DNA of 47,585 nt, taken from positions 1-47,585 of IMG/VR virus record IMGVR_UViG_3300036846_000035. One strand, given 5' to 3'. The notes under the pieces were generated by a model that worked only from the letters and a program-made list of their open reading frames with translations, made no database searches and had not been told where the DNA came from. This document shows, piece by piece, positions 31,837 through 41,500 of the stretch; positions within the stretch are counted from its first letter, which is position 1, and every line of letters begins with the position of its first letter. The translations under genes were made by a program, and so were the position numbers. This stretch comes from a virus.

Positions 31837-32357
31837 TGGAAGTAGGAATAAGATACGGAATAAGAGACACATATAAGTTCTATAAAGAGACCAGAGAACA
31901 TGAGACTAAACTCACAGATGATGAATATGGTAAGATAGGTTCAGCTCTATTCAAACTCCTTATGGAGAAGGTACATGAAGGACATGAAATAATACTGCCA
32001 TTCAAACTAGGGAACATATACATAAGAGGGATGAAGTATAGAGCATCTCTAGATAAGGATGGTAGGGTTAAGGGTATGAATATAAGTTGGGGTAAGACTA
32101 GAAAGATGTGGGAAGCTAGTGCCAATAAGATGGGATTATCATTCAATGATTATGTAGCTACAGTACCGGCTGAAGAGAGGAAGCTAGTGTTTAGCTTCAA
32201 TGAGGAGACTAATGGATATAGCTATAAGATAGTATGGGATAAGAGTCAAGCTCTTGCCTATAACAGAAATCTATATACCCTGTGTATTGCAAAGGATAAT
32301 AAGAGAAGATTACACAAGGCTATACTAGCTGGTAAAGAGTACATTCTTAAAAACTAA
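31836..32357 (+). CDS. HU/IHF-like protein
   Basis: The 173-aa protein has the HU layout in its first 70 residues: two helices (DTYKFYKETR; DEYGKIGSALFKLLMEK) followed by V-H-E-G-H-E-I-I-L-P-F-K-L-G-N-I-Y-I-R, equivalent to the HU segment K-G-E-x-V-x-L-x-G-F-G-x-F. HU/IHF proteins bend DNA. Crass-like phages carry IHF-like genes near the ring and tail genes. The C-terminal 90 residues (FNEETNGYSYKIVWDKSQALAYNRN) look beta plus helical and are not part of standard HU. TAATG couples it to the upstream gene. Confidence 0.68.
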   Translation: MEVGIRYGIRDTYKFYKETREHETKLTDDEYGKIGSALFKLLMEKVHEGHEIILPFKLGNIYIRGMKYRASLDKDGRVKGMNISWGKTRKMWEASANKMGLSFNDYVATVPAEERKLVFSFNEETNGYSYKIVWDKSQALAYNRNLYTLCIAKDNKRRLHKAILAGKEYILKN

Positions 32358-32360
32358 TAT

Positions 32361-32663
32361 ATGGGTAGCATTAAGATAGAAGCTGGTGAAAACGAGTATG
32401 AAAACAAACCACCAAAGGGAGCAAAGATACTCAAGCACAATGTTAATACCAACATTGAAAAGATAAAGAACGGATACCTTGTAACTCATAATCATCGTGG
32501 GAAGTATCAGACAGGTAAAGGACCAAATGATTATAGTCACTTTGATTATAGTGAGAAACACTTCTCTCCAACTAACCCTGTACAGGTTAATTCCAGTGAG
32601 GATGAAAACTTTGAGCAGGACTCAGACTTAGCAAACAATTTCCCACCACCTAAAGGTAAATAA
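32361..32663 (+). CDS. Hypothetical protein in connector block
   Basis: The 100-aa protein looks mostly disordered: Lys- and Asn-rich N-terminus (KPPKGAKILKHNV), a His-rich centre (VTHNHRGKYQ, residues 41-50), and an acidic C-terminus (NSSEDENFEQDSD) ending NFPPPKGK. Its ends are charge-segregated. It may be a flexible linker between neighbouring virion parts. I recognise no family. The stop shares a base with the next start. Confidence 0.5.
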   Translation: MGSIKIEAGENEYENKPPKGAKILKHNVNTNIEKIKNGYLVTHNHRGKYQTGKGPNDYSHFDYSEKHFSPTNPVQVNSSEDENFEQDSDLANNFPPPKGK

Positions 32664-33652
32664 TGTACCAATACACAGGAGTAGATAGAATCTACAAAAG
32701 GTTAAGTAGGGCAGGTGTTAGCTTCGATGAAGAGGACACAGTAGATATGATAGGTGAAGCTCTTGCCTTTATAGGTAGCCCTAGGATGTTAGAGGATGCA
32801 GTAGCTTTCTATGAGGTTAAGAACTACCAGTGTCCAGTACCACCTAACTGTCAGGCTATACTACAGTTAGCAAAGAATAATCAATGGACACCTGAAGTAC
32901 CAGCTCCTTGTCCTAATGAGATAATCACGGAGACACCTAACATATTCTATCAGACTTGTAGTACATGTGGAACCACACCTACAGGAGTGGACTTAGGATA
33001 TGTAGTGTTAGATGGTAAAGGTAGCCCTCTAGTAGAATATGACGTGGCATACTACAGACCCTACTTTGACCTACAAGGAGAGTACTTTGGGTGGTCTAAT
33101 TGTAGTTACTATCGTATGAACTGGACTCCTATAAGGTTAGCTGATAGTAGCTTCTTTGGGGTAGCAGTAGACAGTAACTCTGACGGTAGTATGTACCAGA
33201 ACTGTAGAGATGAGTACACACTCATTAACCAGAATAGGTACTTTAGATTTAGCTTTCCATGTGGCTTTGTAGCTATAGCACATAAGAGGAATGTATTGGA
33301 CAAGAATACAGGGCATCCTTTAGTACCAGATAGTGAGCCACATATAGCAGCCATAGTCAACTACATTAAGATGAACAAGGCTGACTTTGATTTCTTTGGT
33401 CACAGAGAAGGGTCAGATAAAGTACTTACCAAGTATGAGAATGATTGGCAATGGTATTGTGCTCAGGCAAAGAATGCAGATAAGATGCTACAAACTTTAG
33501 ATGAATTGCAGAACTTGCATGACCAGAGAAACTATGTACTACCCAATGAAAGTGTATACAACAATTACTTCGGGAATTTAAGCAAGCCAGAATATAGGAA
33601 GTACAATGACCCTAATCTAAGAAATTACGGCACAATATACAGATATGGCTAA
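32663..33652 (+). CDS. Ring or tail-tube-type protein (crAss-like)
   Basis: The 329-aa protein begins with helices (YQYTGVDRIYKRLSRAGVSFDEEDTVDMIGEALAFIG, residues 2-38) and continues into a beta-rich core with C-S-T-C-G-T-T and Y-F-R-F-S-F-P-C-G-F-V-A-I-A near 190-205. The C-terminal helices include a D-W-Q-W-Y motif. The mix of helical bundle and the F-P-C-G-x-V-x-I strand is what I remember from crAss ring proteins that form the collar below the portal. It overlaps the muzzle gene by eight bases. Confidence 0.65.
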   Translation: MYQYTGVDRIYKRLSRAGVSFDEEDTVDMIGEALAFIGSPRMLEDAVAFYEVKNYQCPVPPNCQAILQLAKNNQWTPEVPAPCPNEIITETPNIFYQTCSTCGTTPTGVDLGYVVLDGKGSPLVEYDVAYYRPYFDLQGEYFGWSNCSYYRMNWTPIRLADSSFFGVAVDSNSDGSMYQNCRDEYTLINQNRYFRFSFPCGFVAIAHKRNVLDKNTGHPLVPDSEPHIAAIVNYIKMNKADFDFFGHREGSDKVLTKYENDWQWYCAQAKNADKMLQTLDELQNLHDQRNYVLPNESVYNNYFGNLSKPEYRKYNDPNLRNYGTIYRYG

Positions 33653-36600
33653 AGACACTCTTTATGATAATGCTTATTCAGAGTTCTTCAATGGTATAGA
33701 TATAGATGTAGAACCTGCAAAACAAAAGAAAGGTAGTAGAAGATACACATTAAATACAGTAGAAAGATCAGGTGACAAGCAGATAAACCTTGCCAATGAA
33801 CCCTCTAACATTGAATGTACTGTCTTACCACAAGGATATATACCTATTGGCAGGCGATATATCTCCAATGGTGAGACAGTTATTATTTCTACTAACCCCA
33901 TTGGAGGTAGAACCAACATAGGCATACTCAAGGATAGTAAGTATAAAGAGTATGTAGATGTAGGAGGTTTAGGAACATCAATAGCTTACCAGTGTGACAT
34001 TAGGTTTAGGATAAGGAGGGGCAATACAAGAGTAATATACTGGACAGATGGACTAAACAATGCAAGGTCAGTTAACCTAGACAGGCTATATGAGTTCTAC
34101 AATGCAGACTACGAACAGTATCTCAAGAACCCAGTAGGAGATTTTTTAGGAGATAAGTGGGATATATCTTCTTTTGAATTGATAAAGAGATACTCTAAGA
34201 TACCCTCTTTTGACAACCTCGAACAATTAGATTATGGGAGCATCTTACCAGGCTCCTATAATTTCACTATACAACTAGTAGATGAAGACCTTAATCCTAC
34301 TAACTGGATAACTACTAGCAACATCACTAACATATATAATGATAGCTTTGATACTCCTTTTGAAAGGATAAGGGGTAGCAGGAATGTGCAAACATCTACA
34401 CAGTCTTGGATGAGAGCCTCTAAGTCTATCAAGTTGACAATAGGACATCTGGATACTGACTTCCCATACTATAGAGTAGGAGTGATAAGAGCATCTAGTG
34501 GTACAGGACAACCTGATAAGGTATTAGTATCAGATCTTATATCTACCTACACCAGTACCTATACATATTCAGGTGATGATGCTAATTTAACAGAGGTACC
34601 AATAGGAGATGTACTGGTTGACAAGGAAGTGATCTACCAACCTAAGCATCTTGAACAGCAGGAAAACATACTTCTTTTACTTAATGGTAAGGGTAAACAA
34701 GTAAACTGGTGTAGCTTCCAAGAGTCAGCATCTAAGATTTCATCCAAGATAATCTACAAGGACGTAATACTTAATACACTAGCCTCTGAACCTAATGTTA
34801 AGAATGTCAAAGCTAGGTTTACATCAATAGGTAATATGCCTGGGGAGGTATATAGCTATGCTGCTGTGTATGTATTTGATGATGGATACATATCACCAGC
34901 ATTCCATATACCAGGTATCAATAAGTCAGAGATAATAAACCCTACTACAGGACTGTGTAGTAATGGTATGCTATACCATGAACTAGATACTCCATATCTT
35001 GATATACATAACTGTACTACAAACTCATATTGGGGAGAGGACTATCTAGGTAATACTTTAGTAGGTAGTAAAGTAAGACACCATAGGTTTCCCTTTAGAA
35101 AGGATGTAGGTAAGCCATTAGTAACACACAACTCTTCTTCAGTTACAATAAACAAATATAGAGCATCAGCAACCTTTAATCTTAACCCTGCCTATAAGTC
35201 TAGTCCATCAGTACCTACAGACCCAGATGGATACCCTATCAATGCAGACGGTACTTTAGTGCCTATTGGATATACCTTTGACTATAAGATAACAGGCTCA
35301 GCTAGTGCCACCTCAGTTAGTAATACATTAATAAAGTCTGACTTAGGGCTTGTACTATCTGTATATGATGACCTAAATTCACTAGATGATATAGGAGATA
35401 TAATAGGGGCTAAATTGGGATTAGATAGTGAGTGTCAGCTTGCTAAGTATCAAGACCCACTTAATCCTATGTTCATCATCACACAGACCTATATACCATA
35501 TGCATTAGAGACTATTAACAATGTTGATACTGCACAGATATTTGGTATTGAGTTCAGTAACATAGAGTCACCACATCCAAATGTTATAGGGTTCTATATA
35601 GTAAGGAATAAGAGAGAAGATGATGATAGAATAGTTATAGACAATGGAGTATTCGGACCTATGACTAAGACTAAGGATTATAAGTCTCTTGGAGTACTAG
35701 CTCCAAAACAGTTCTATCATTGTGATAACTGTGGTCACAGTGACAATGCTCCATCAACACCTGTACAGTTCTGTGATGATAGTATGTATCTATTTAGTCC
35801 AGAGTATGAGTTCTTTCAAAGGAAGATAGACTTTGATGATGTTGTAATAGAAGGAGTATATAGTGAGACCTCATACACTATGCCCACAGTTTCGGACATT
35901 GATAACTCTATATGTAATGAACAAGGAAGTAAGGGAATCTATGTACAAAATGTACAAGCAGGTACTAGCTTTGATCCTAGCATAGATAAGGGAAGTGATG
36001 ATGATGGGTTTGATTTACTGGTAGGATATAGAAGTACTAACATGGCATATGCTTCTAACATATCTAATCTACAGTTTCCTGATAAAGATAAGGCATTATA
36101 CCTGTCAGCAGCATCATACTTCAATTATAATGATGATACGTATTATAATGTTTCAGTAGACAACAAGATGGGAGTAGTAGTAACAAAGGCTCCATTCAGT
36201 ACAGAACTTCTAAGGAATACATCAGCCAATCAAACTAAGCTACTCTATGGTAGTATGGTCAGAACCAATACTACTAGCTATGCTAACTTCATGAATAGAT
36301 CCTACTACAAAGAGCACAACAATATGGTTCCTTTTCCTGCTTCTACAGGAGTAGAAGGAGCACCACCACCTATTGTTGATGGAGTAGATATATTTAATGG
36401 AGATGCACAAATATCAGCTGCCTCTATTAATAGTACAATGTACTATGACACTCTAACAGCAACAAGGAAAAAGAAGAATGGTTTACTCAAGATAATAATA
36501 GGAGCAGTACTTATAGCAGCAGGAGTAGCTCTTATATGGACTGGAGCAGGGGCAGCTATAGGAGCAGTAGGTATAGCACTTACATCAGCTGCTCTATCAT

Positions 36601-38519
36601 ATGGAGTATCACTAGCAGTATCAGGTATCAAGTTTGACCAGTACATGAATATGATACAGAGTGAGTATGAGAAGGGATTAAAGACTGCTGTAGTTGAAGG
36701 AGGTATGTATGAATGTATAAGAGACAATATAGAAAGAGAAGATGATACTATAAGATGGTTTGGTGACCTCATACCTAATATCTACTTTGAATCTGCTGTA
36801 CCACTTGGACTACGATCAGGTCTTACTTGTGGAGTAACAGATTTTATGGACTCTCCAATGCAGTATGATGAGAATGGTTATAGGGCATATCTTACAGAGA
36901 AGCTTACATACATAGACAAGGATCAAGGTAGTGGTAGATTGTATAGAGGCTTTGCTAGTGCAGAGGTCTATGATATGAATGTAGATTACATGAGGATGAA
37001 TGAACAGAAGGTATTTAATCATCTACCAGTAGAATATGATTGTTGTGATAAGGATGGTGGAGAAATATTCCCTAGACGAATATGGTGGTCAGAAAAAGCA
37101 TTTCAAGAGGAGTTGACAGACAATTATAGAGCCTTCCTTCCAAATAACTATGTAGATGTAGAAGGAGAACATGGAGAGATAACAGGAGCATATAGATTAG
37201 GAAACAACCTTTTTATACAGACTACAGAAGCTACATGGCAGTTACCGCAGAACCAGCAAGAACGGGTAACTAATGAAGTGGTGAGCTTTGTGGGAACAGG
37301 CTCACTATTTTCTATACTACCAAGAAAGATATTGGACACAGAGTTAGGAAGTGCAGGTACTATACATAAATGGGCTAACTGCAAGACAGCAGTAGGAATG
37401 TTTGCAGTAAGTGAACTTGAACAGACTATCTACCTACACTCAGATAAGATAACAAGAGTATCTGACAACGGAATACATAGCTTCTGTCTTGAGTTTATGA
37501 TACCACAACTTAAAGGACAGTTACAAGGTATATTAGATAGTGCAGGTATAGATGCTTCATTCACTAATGACAATAATCCAGCTAACCCATATGGCACAGG
37601 TTACCATTCCGTATATGACCCTATATTCAATAGGGTATTGTTTACCAAAAGAGACTACCTCATCCTATCTGATACCCTTGACTCAATGGAAATACTTAGC
37701 AGCATACCCAATGGGTATAATGGGTTTGCCTACAATACCACAGACTGCAACTTCTACCATGATATGCTGCCTATACCTTTATCCAACAGAGACTATTTTG
37801 AAGATAGATCATTTACTCTGTCCTATTCCTTAAACACTAATCAATGGGTATCATGGCATAGTTATATACCTACAATGTATTTTCCATCGAAGGATAGAAT
37901 GTACTCATATATCTCTTCTTTTGATTCTATCTGGATTCATCTTAAAGAAGGTTCTTATCATACATTCTATGGTACATACTATCCACACCTTATAGAGGGT
38001 GTTATTAATACAGAGAACGTATTAGATAAAACCTTTGAGGATATGTCTATACAGACAAGAGCACTAGCATATTCTACTCTCAATAAGCAGTTCTTAGATA
38101 AGAAGTTCATTACCTTCAATAAGCTGCTATTGTACAATGATACACAGTGCTCAGGAGAATATACACTACAACCTAAAGAGACAGAAGCTGATAGACAGAA
38201 CTGGTATGCACACCAAGTAAATAGGAACCCAGGTATACTCAGAATAAATAGGAGGGAGACTGTATGGAACATAAATGGATTTAGGGATAACGTCATAGAC
38301 TATGAGAGTACTCTCTTCACTCTGGAGTGGGATACTATAAAGCAGGACTATCCCATAGATAAAGTACCTACACCAAACACTACTAGCTTCAAGAAGGATT
38401 GGATGGAGTTAGAAAACTTTAGAGGAAAATATATCATTTTCAGGTTGAAATTGGATAACTTTGACAATATAAATCTAATAACAAACTACCTTATAACTAC
38501 TACCTTGTATGCCGAGTAG
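33645..38519 (+). CDS. Giant tail muzzle or stabilisation protein
   Basis: The 1624-aa protein is the kind that in crAss-like phages forms the muzzle at the tip of the short tail. The N-terminus (FNGIDIDVEP, RRYTLNTVERSGDKQINLANEP, then YIPIGRRYISNGETVIIS) is typical. A C-x2-C ... C set occurs at residues 693, 696 and 710. Residues 950-994 are a long hydrophobic, Gly/Ala-rich stretch (IIIGAVLIAAG, GAAIGAVGIAL), which could insert in the host membrane. The C-terminal 400 residues are beta-rich. It overlaps the ring gene by eight bases and the cargo gene by eleven. Confidence 0.78.
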   Translation: MAKDTLYDNAYSEFFNGIDIDVEPAKQKKGSRRYTLNTVERSGDKQINLANEPSNIECTVLPQGYIPIGRRYISNGETVIISTNPIGGRTNIGILKDSKYKEYVDVGGLGTSIAYQCDIRFRIRRGNTRVIYWTDGLNNARSVNLDRLYEFYNADYEQYLKNPVGDFLGDKWDISSFELIKRYSKIPSFDNLEQLDYGSILPGSYNFTIQLVDEDLNPTNWITTSNITNIYNDSFDTPFERIRGSRNVQTSTQSWMRASKSIKLTIGHLDTDFPYYRVGVIRASSGTGQPDKVLVSDLISTYTSTYTYSGDDANLTEVPIGDVLVDKEVIYQPKHLEQQENILLLLNGKGKQVNWCSFQESASKISSKIIYKDVILNTLASEPNVKNVKARFTSIGNMPGEVYSYAAVYVFDDGYISPAFHIPGINKSEIINPTTGLCSNGMLYHELDTPYLDIHNCTTNSYWGEDYLGNTLVGSKVRHHRFPFRKDVGKPLVTHNSSSVTINKYRASATFNLNPAYKSSPSVPTDPDGYPINADGTLVPIGYTFDYKITGSASATSVSNTLIKSDLGLVLSVYDDLNSLDDIGDIIGAKLGLDSECQLAKYQDPLNPMFIITQTYIPYALETINNVDTAQIFGIEFSNIESPHPNVIGFYIVRNKREDDDRIVIDNGVFGPMTKTKDYKSLGVLAPKQFYHCDNCGHSDNAPSTPVQFCDDSMYLFSPEYEFFQRKIDFDDVVIEGVYSETSYTMPTVSDIDNSICNEQGSKGIYVQNVQAGTSFDPSIDKGSDDDGFDLLVGYRSTNMAYASNISNLQFPDKDKALYLSAASYFNYNDDTYYNVSVDNKMGVVVTKAPFSTELLRNTSANQTKLLYGSMVRTNTTSYANFMNRSYYKEHNNMVPFPASTGVEGAPPPIVDGVDIFNGDAQISAASINSTMYYDTLTATRKKKNGLLKIIIGAVLIAAGVALIWTGAGAAIGAVGIALTSAALSYGVSLAVSGIKFDQYMNMIQSEYEKGLKTAVVEGGMYECIRDNIEREDDTIRWFGDLIPNIYFESAVPLGLRSGLTCGVTDFMDSPMQYDENGYRAYLTEKLTYIDKDQGSGRLYRGFASAEVYDMNVDYMRMNEQKVFNHLPVEYDCCDKDGGEIFPRRIWWSEKAFQEELTDNYRAFLPNNYVDVEGEHGEITGAYRLGNNLFIQTTEATWQLPQNQQERVTNEVVSFVGTGSLFSILPRKILDTELGSAGTIHKWANCKTAVGMFAVSELEQTIYLHSDKITRVSDNGIHSFCLEFMIPQLKGQLQGILDSAGIDASFTNDNNPANPYGTGYHSVYDPIFNRVLFTKRDYLILSDTLDSMEILSSIPNGYNGFAYNTTDCNFYHDMLPIPLSNRDYFEDRSFTLSYSLNTNQWVSWHSYIPTMYFPSKDRMYSYISSFDSIWIHLKEGSYHTFYGTYYPHLIEGVINTENVLDKTFEDMSIQTRALAYSTLNKQFLDKKFITFNKLLLYNDTQCSGEYTLQPKETEADRQNWYAHQVNRNPGILRINRRETVWNINGFRDNVIDYESTLFTLEWDTIKQDYPIDKVPTPNTTSFKKDWMELENFRGKYIIFRLKLDNFDNINLITNYLITTTLYAE

Positions 38520-41500
38520 GAAGAAACATTGGACTAGTGGTATATTAAAGTATCAAGATGGTACTGGAGGAGGTGGTATGTTGCCTATGTCTCATTCATT
38601 AGCTACTAACTATGGAGATATAGACAGGTTTAAGTTACTAGCTGAAGCTCAAGCTAAAGCAGTACAAGATGCCAAGACACAACAGATTAATGAGCAAGCA
38701 CAGTTTGGACAAGGACCAAAAGGATCTACAGTACAACAATGGAATCCAGTATCTGCTAGAACCAAGTTACAAAGAGCAGCATTAAATCCAGTCACAGCAG
38801 CTAAAGCATTAGCAGATAAAGGAACACTACCTGAAAACTATGGAGATAGAAATGTATTAGACTATGCTACAGATGTTATCAATCCTGCTACCTATGTAAA
38901 GGCAGGCAGTGATGTACTTAGTGGCACAGGGGAGGCACTTAGTGCAGGTAATCTTAGTGACTTTGCTATGGGAGTAGCTAAAGCAGGTCAAGGAGCTATG
39001 CAAGTACTACCTGCTGTACATGATCTAGGTGAGGCTCTATCTAATGCTTCACATCCACTATTAAATACTATACCTTATCTAAATAGTAATACTATAGGTA
39101 CTTATGCTAAGGCAGCAGTACTAGGAGGAGCAAATGAATTTGCAGATGAGTTTTCTAAGACTCCAGGACTAAGTAGTTTATATAAGAAGGCTGCCTACAA
39201 TGTAGGTAAGATGAGTGCATCGGCTGCTAGAGATATTAGTGAGCTAAATGTAAGTGATGTATTAGGTAAGAAAGCTACTAGATATACTGGAGCAATAGGT
39301 AGTGCCGAAGAAGGTAATAGGAATTTACTTAGAAACTACATATATGGAGATACTAGAGGATTTAAGAAATCTGGTCTTCCACTTACAGGACTAGGTAAGT
39401 ATACTGATATGTATGGAGATATTCCAAAGTATCAGATGGATGCAGAACATTTTGGTCCTATTAGTAGTAGAGATATACCTTATAGTTTTAGAGAGAAGTA
39501 TGGTATACATTATAATGCTACCAAGGAGGATATAGATAAGTTATTAGACGAACATGGTGGTACTCTATATGCAGGAGTAGACGAACATGAATCTCCTATA
39601 AATCCTAATGATAATATAGCAGGACACGTAGGATATATAACTAGAGCTGAAGATGGTACACATATGTATAGAAGTCAGGACTTATGGAAGTTTAATCCTG
39701 AAGATTACAATAAAAAATGGTATAGTCCTTTTGATGAAGACTACCTTAAGGAAATGAAGAATGATGATCCTGAGAAGTTCAGTGTACGTAAGGATGCATA
39801 TGTTAATAAATACTTGGGTGACTATATTAAACCTATGCAGTCTAGTCTAATGGATAAGGCGGGTAAACCCTTTGCATTACTACATGAAACACCTATAAAC
39901 TATGTTAAGAGAGAGACACCTCTTCCAAGTGAGCAGTTCAATCCTTCTTATAAAAGTGGGACTATAGATATTACTAAGAAGCCTTGGGAAGAAGAGGGTA
40001 CAATGACAGAAGAAGAGATGGATAGATTAGATAGAGAATGGGAAACTACTCATGGAGGGTATAGACCTGGCTCTTATAGAGGTCCAGATGAAGAACTTAA
40101 ACCTATATTTTCACTAGGATTAGGAGGCATTATGAAAAAGAAATATCAGGATGGTGGAGATATGACATTTACTCCTATTGGTAATGGAGTACCATTTACC
40201 CCTACAGGATATACTAATTTAGCTGCTACTCAGGAGAGCTTAGGATGGAGTCCTATCTCTACTACTAGTACAAGCACTAGATCTAATAGTAGTGGTGGTA
40301 TGAATAATGCATTAGCAGGGTCAGTATCAGGGATAATGGGTTCTTTACTATCACTCATGGATAAGCCAGAAGTGGCATCACAACAACCATTAGTTAATCC
40401 AATGACAATGAGAGCAATGTTTTCTCCTTACGCTTTCGGTGGAAGTGTACAGGACTTATCAGATGATGAGATGAACCAGGTGCAACAGTTTGCAGACCAG
40501 AATGGTGTGACTGTAGAGGATGCACTTAATTACATCAATACTCAGATGTACCAGAACCAGACAGCAGATATGCCACAGACCTATGACCAAGAGGATGGAA
40601 GTCCTGATGAGAGTGATATGGCTTCTGCACCACAGTTTGCTAAAGGAGGATGGATAAAGAAAGCTGCTGCCTCTATCAAGAGGAGAGGTACTAAGGGTAA
40701 GTGTACTCCTATGTCTAAGCCTGGGTGTACAGGTAGAGCTTTGGCATTAGCTAAGACCTTTCATAAGATAGCAAGAAATAGAAAGAAGAAAGGTAAACAT
40801 GCTATGGGTGGTATAATGTTTGCAAATGGAGGTATTGTACCACCTGGTAGAGCAGCTTACAATGCCTCTAACTATATAGCATTTGGAGATCAAGGTAAGG
40901 CTGCTTATGACTTAGGATGGACTCCTATAAGTGTTAACAAGGATGGTACAGGTACCTATACTAATAGTTATGCGGGTGCTAACAGAGTATATGGGTCAGA
41001 TACCAATAAGGATAATATAGGAAATCCTGTAGGTAGTATGCAGGTAGATGTGAATAAGAATGGACTGTTCAATATGTATACGGTAGACAACAGTGGTAAT
41101 AGAGTAGGAGGTAACAATAACTACATAATGTGGCAGAGACCCTTCTCAGAAGTAAATGATTACTTCACTAACAATATGGTAAGGGCTAGGGCAACAACGA
41201 TACCTGAAAGTTCAATAGCAAAGGAAACTACCCCAGGATTACTGCCAACTGATGCTTCTACAGAGATGAGGAACAGAGCAGGACAACTTAGGGCATTAGG
41301 TGGCATTATGAGATATGCAGATGGTGGTTACACAGGTGGTGATGATACTGTAGGTATAACACATATACCTAGGCAGTTTCATCTTATCAATCCACAGCTC
41401 GATAAGTCAGGTTCAGTGCCAGTGTCAACTGCTACTCCTAATCTAGGGGCTACTAATACACCTTCTATAGTAGACTATCTAAAGTCAAAAGGATTAGATA

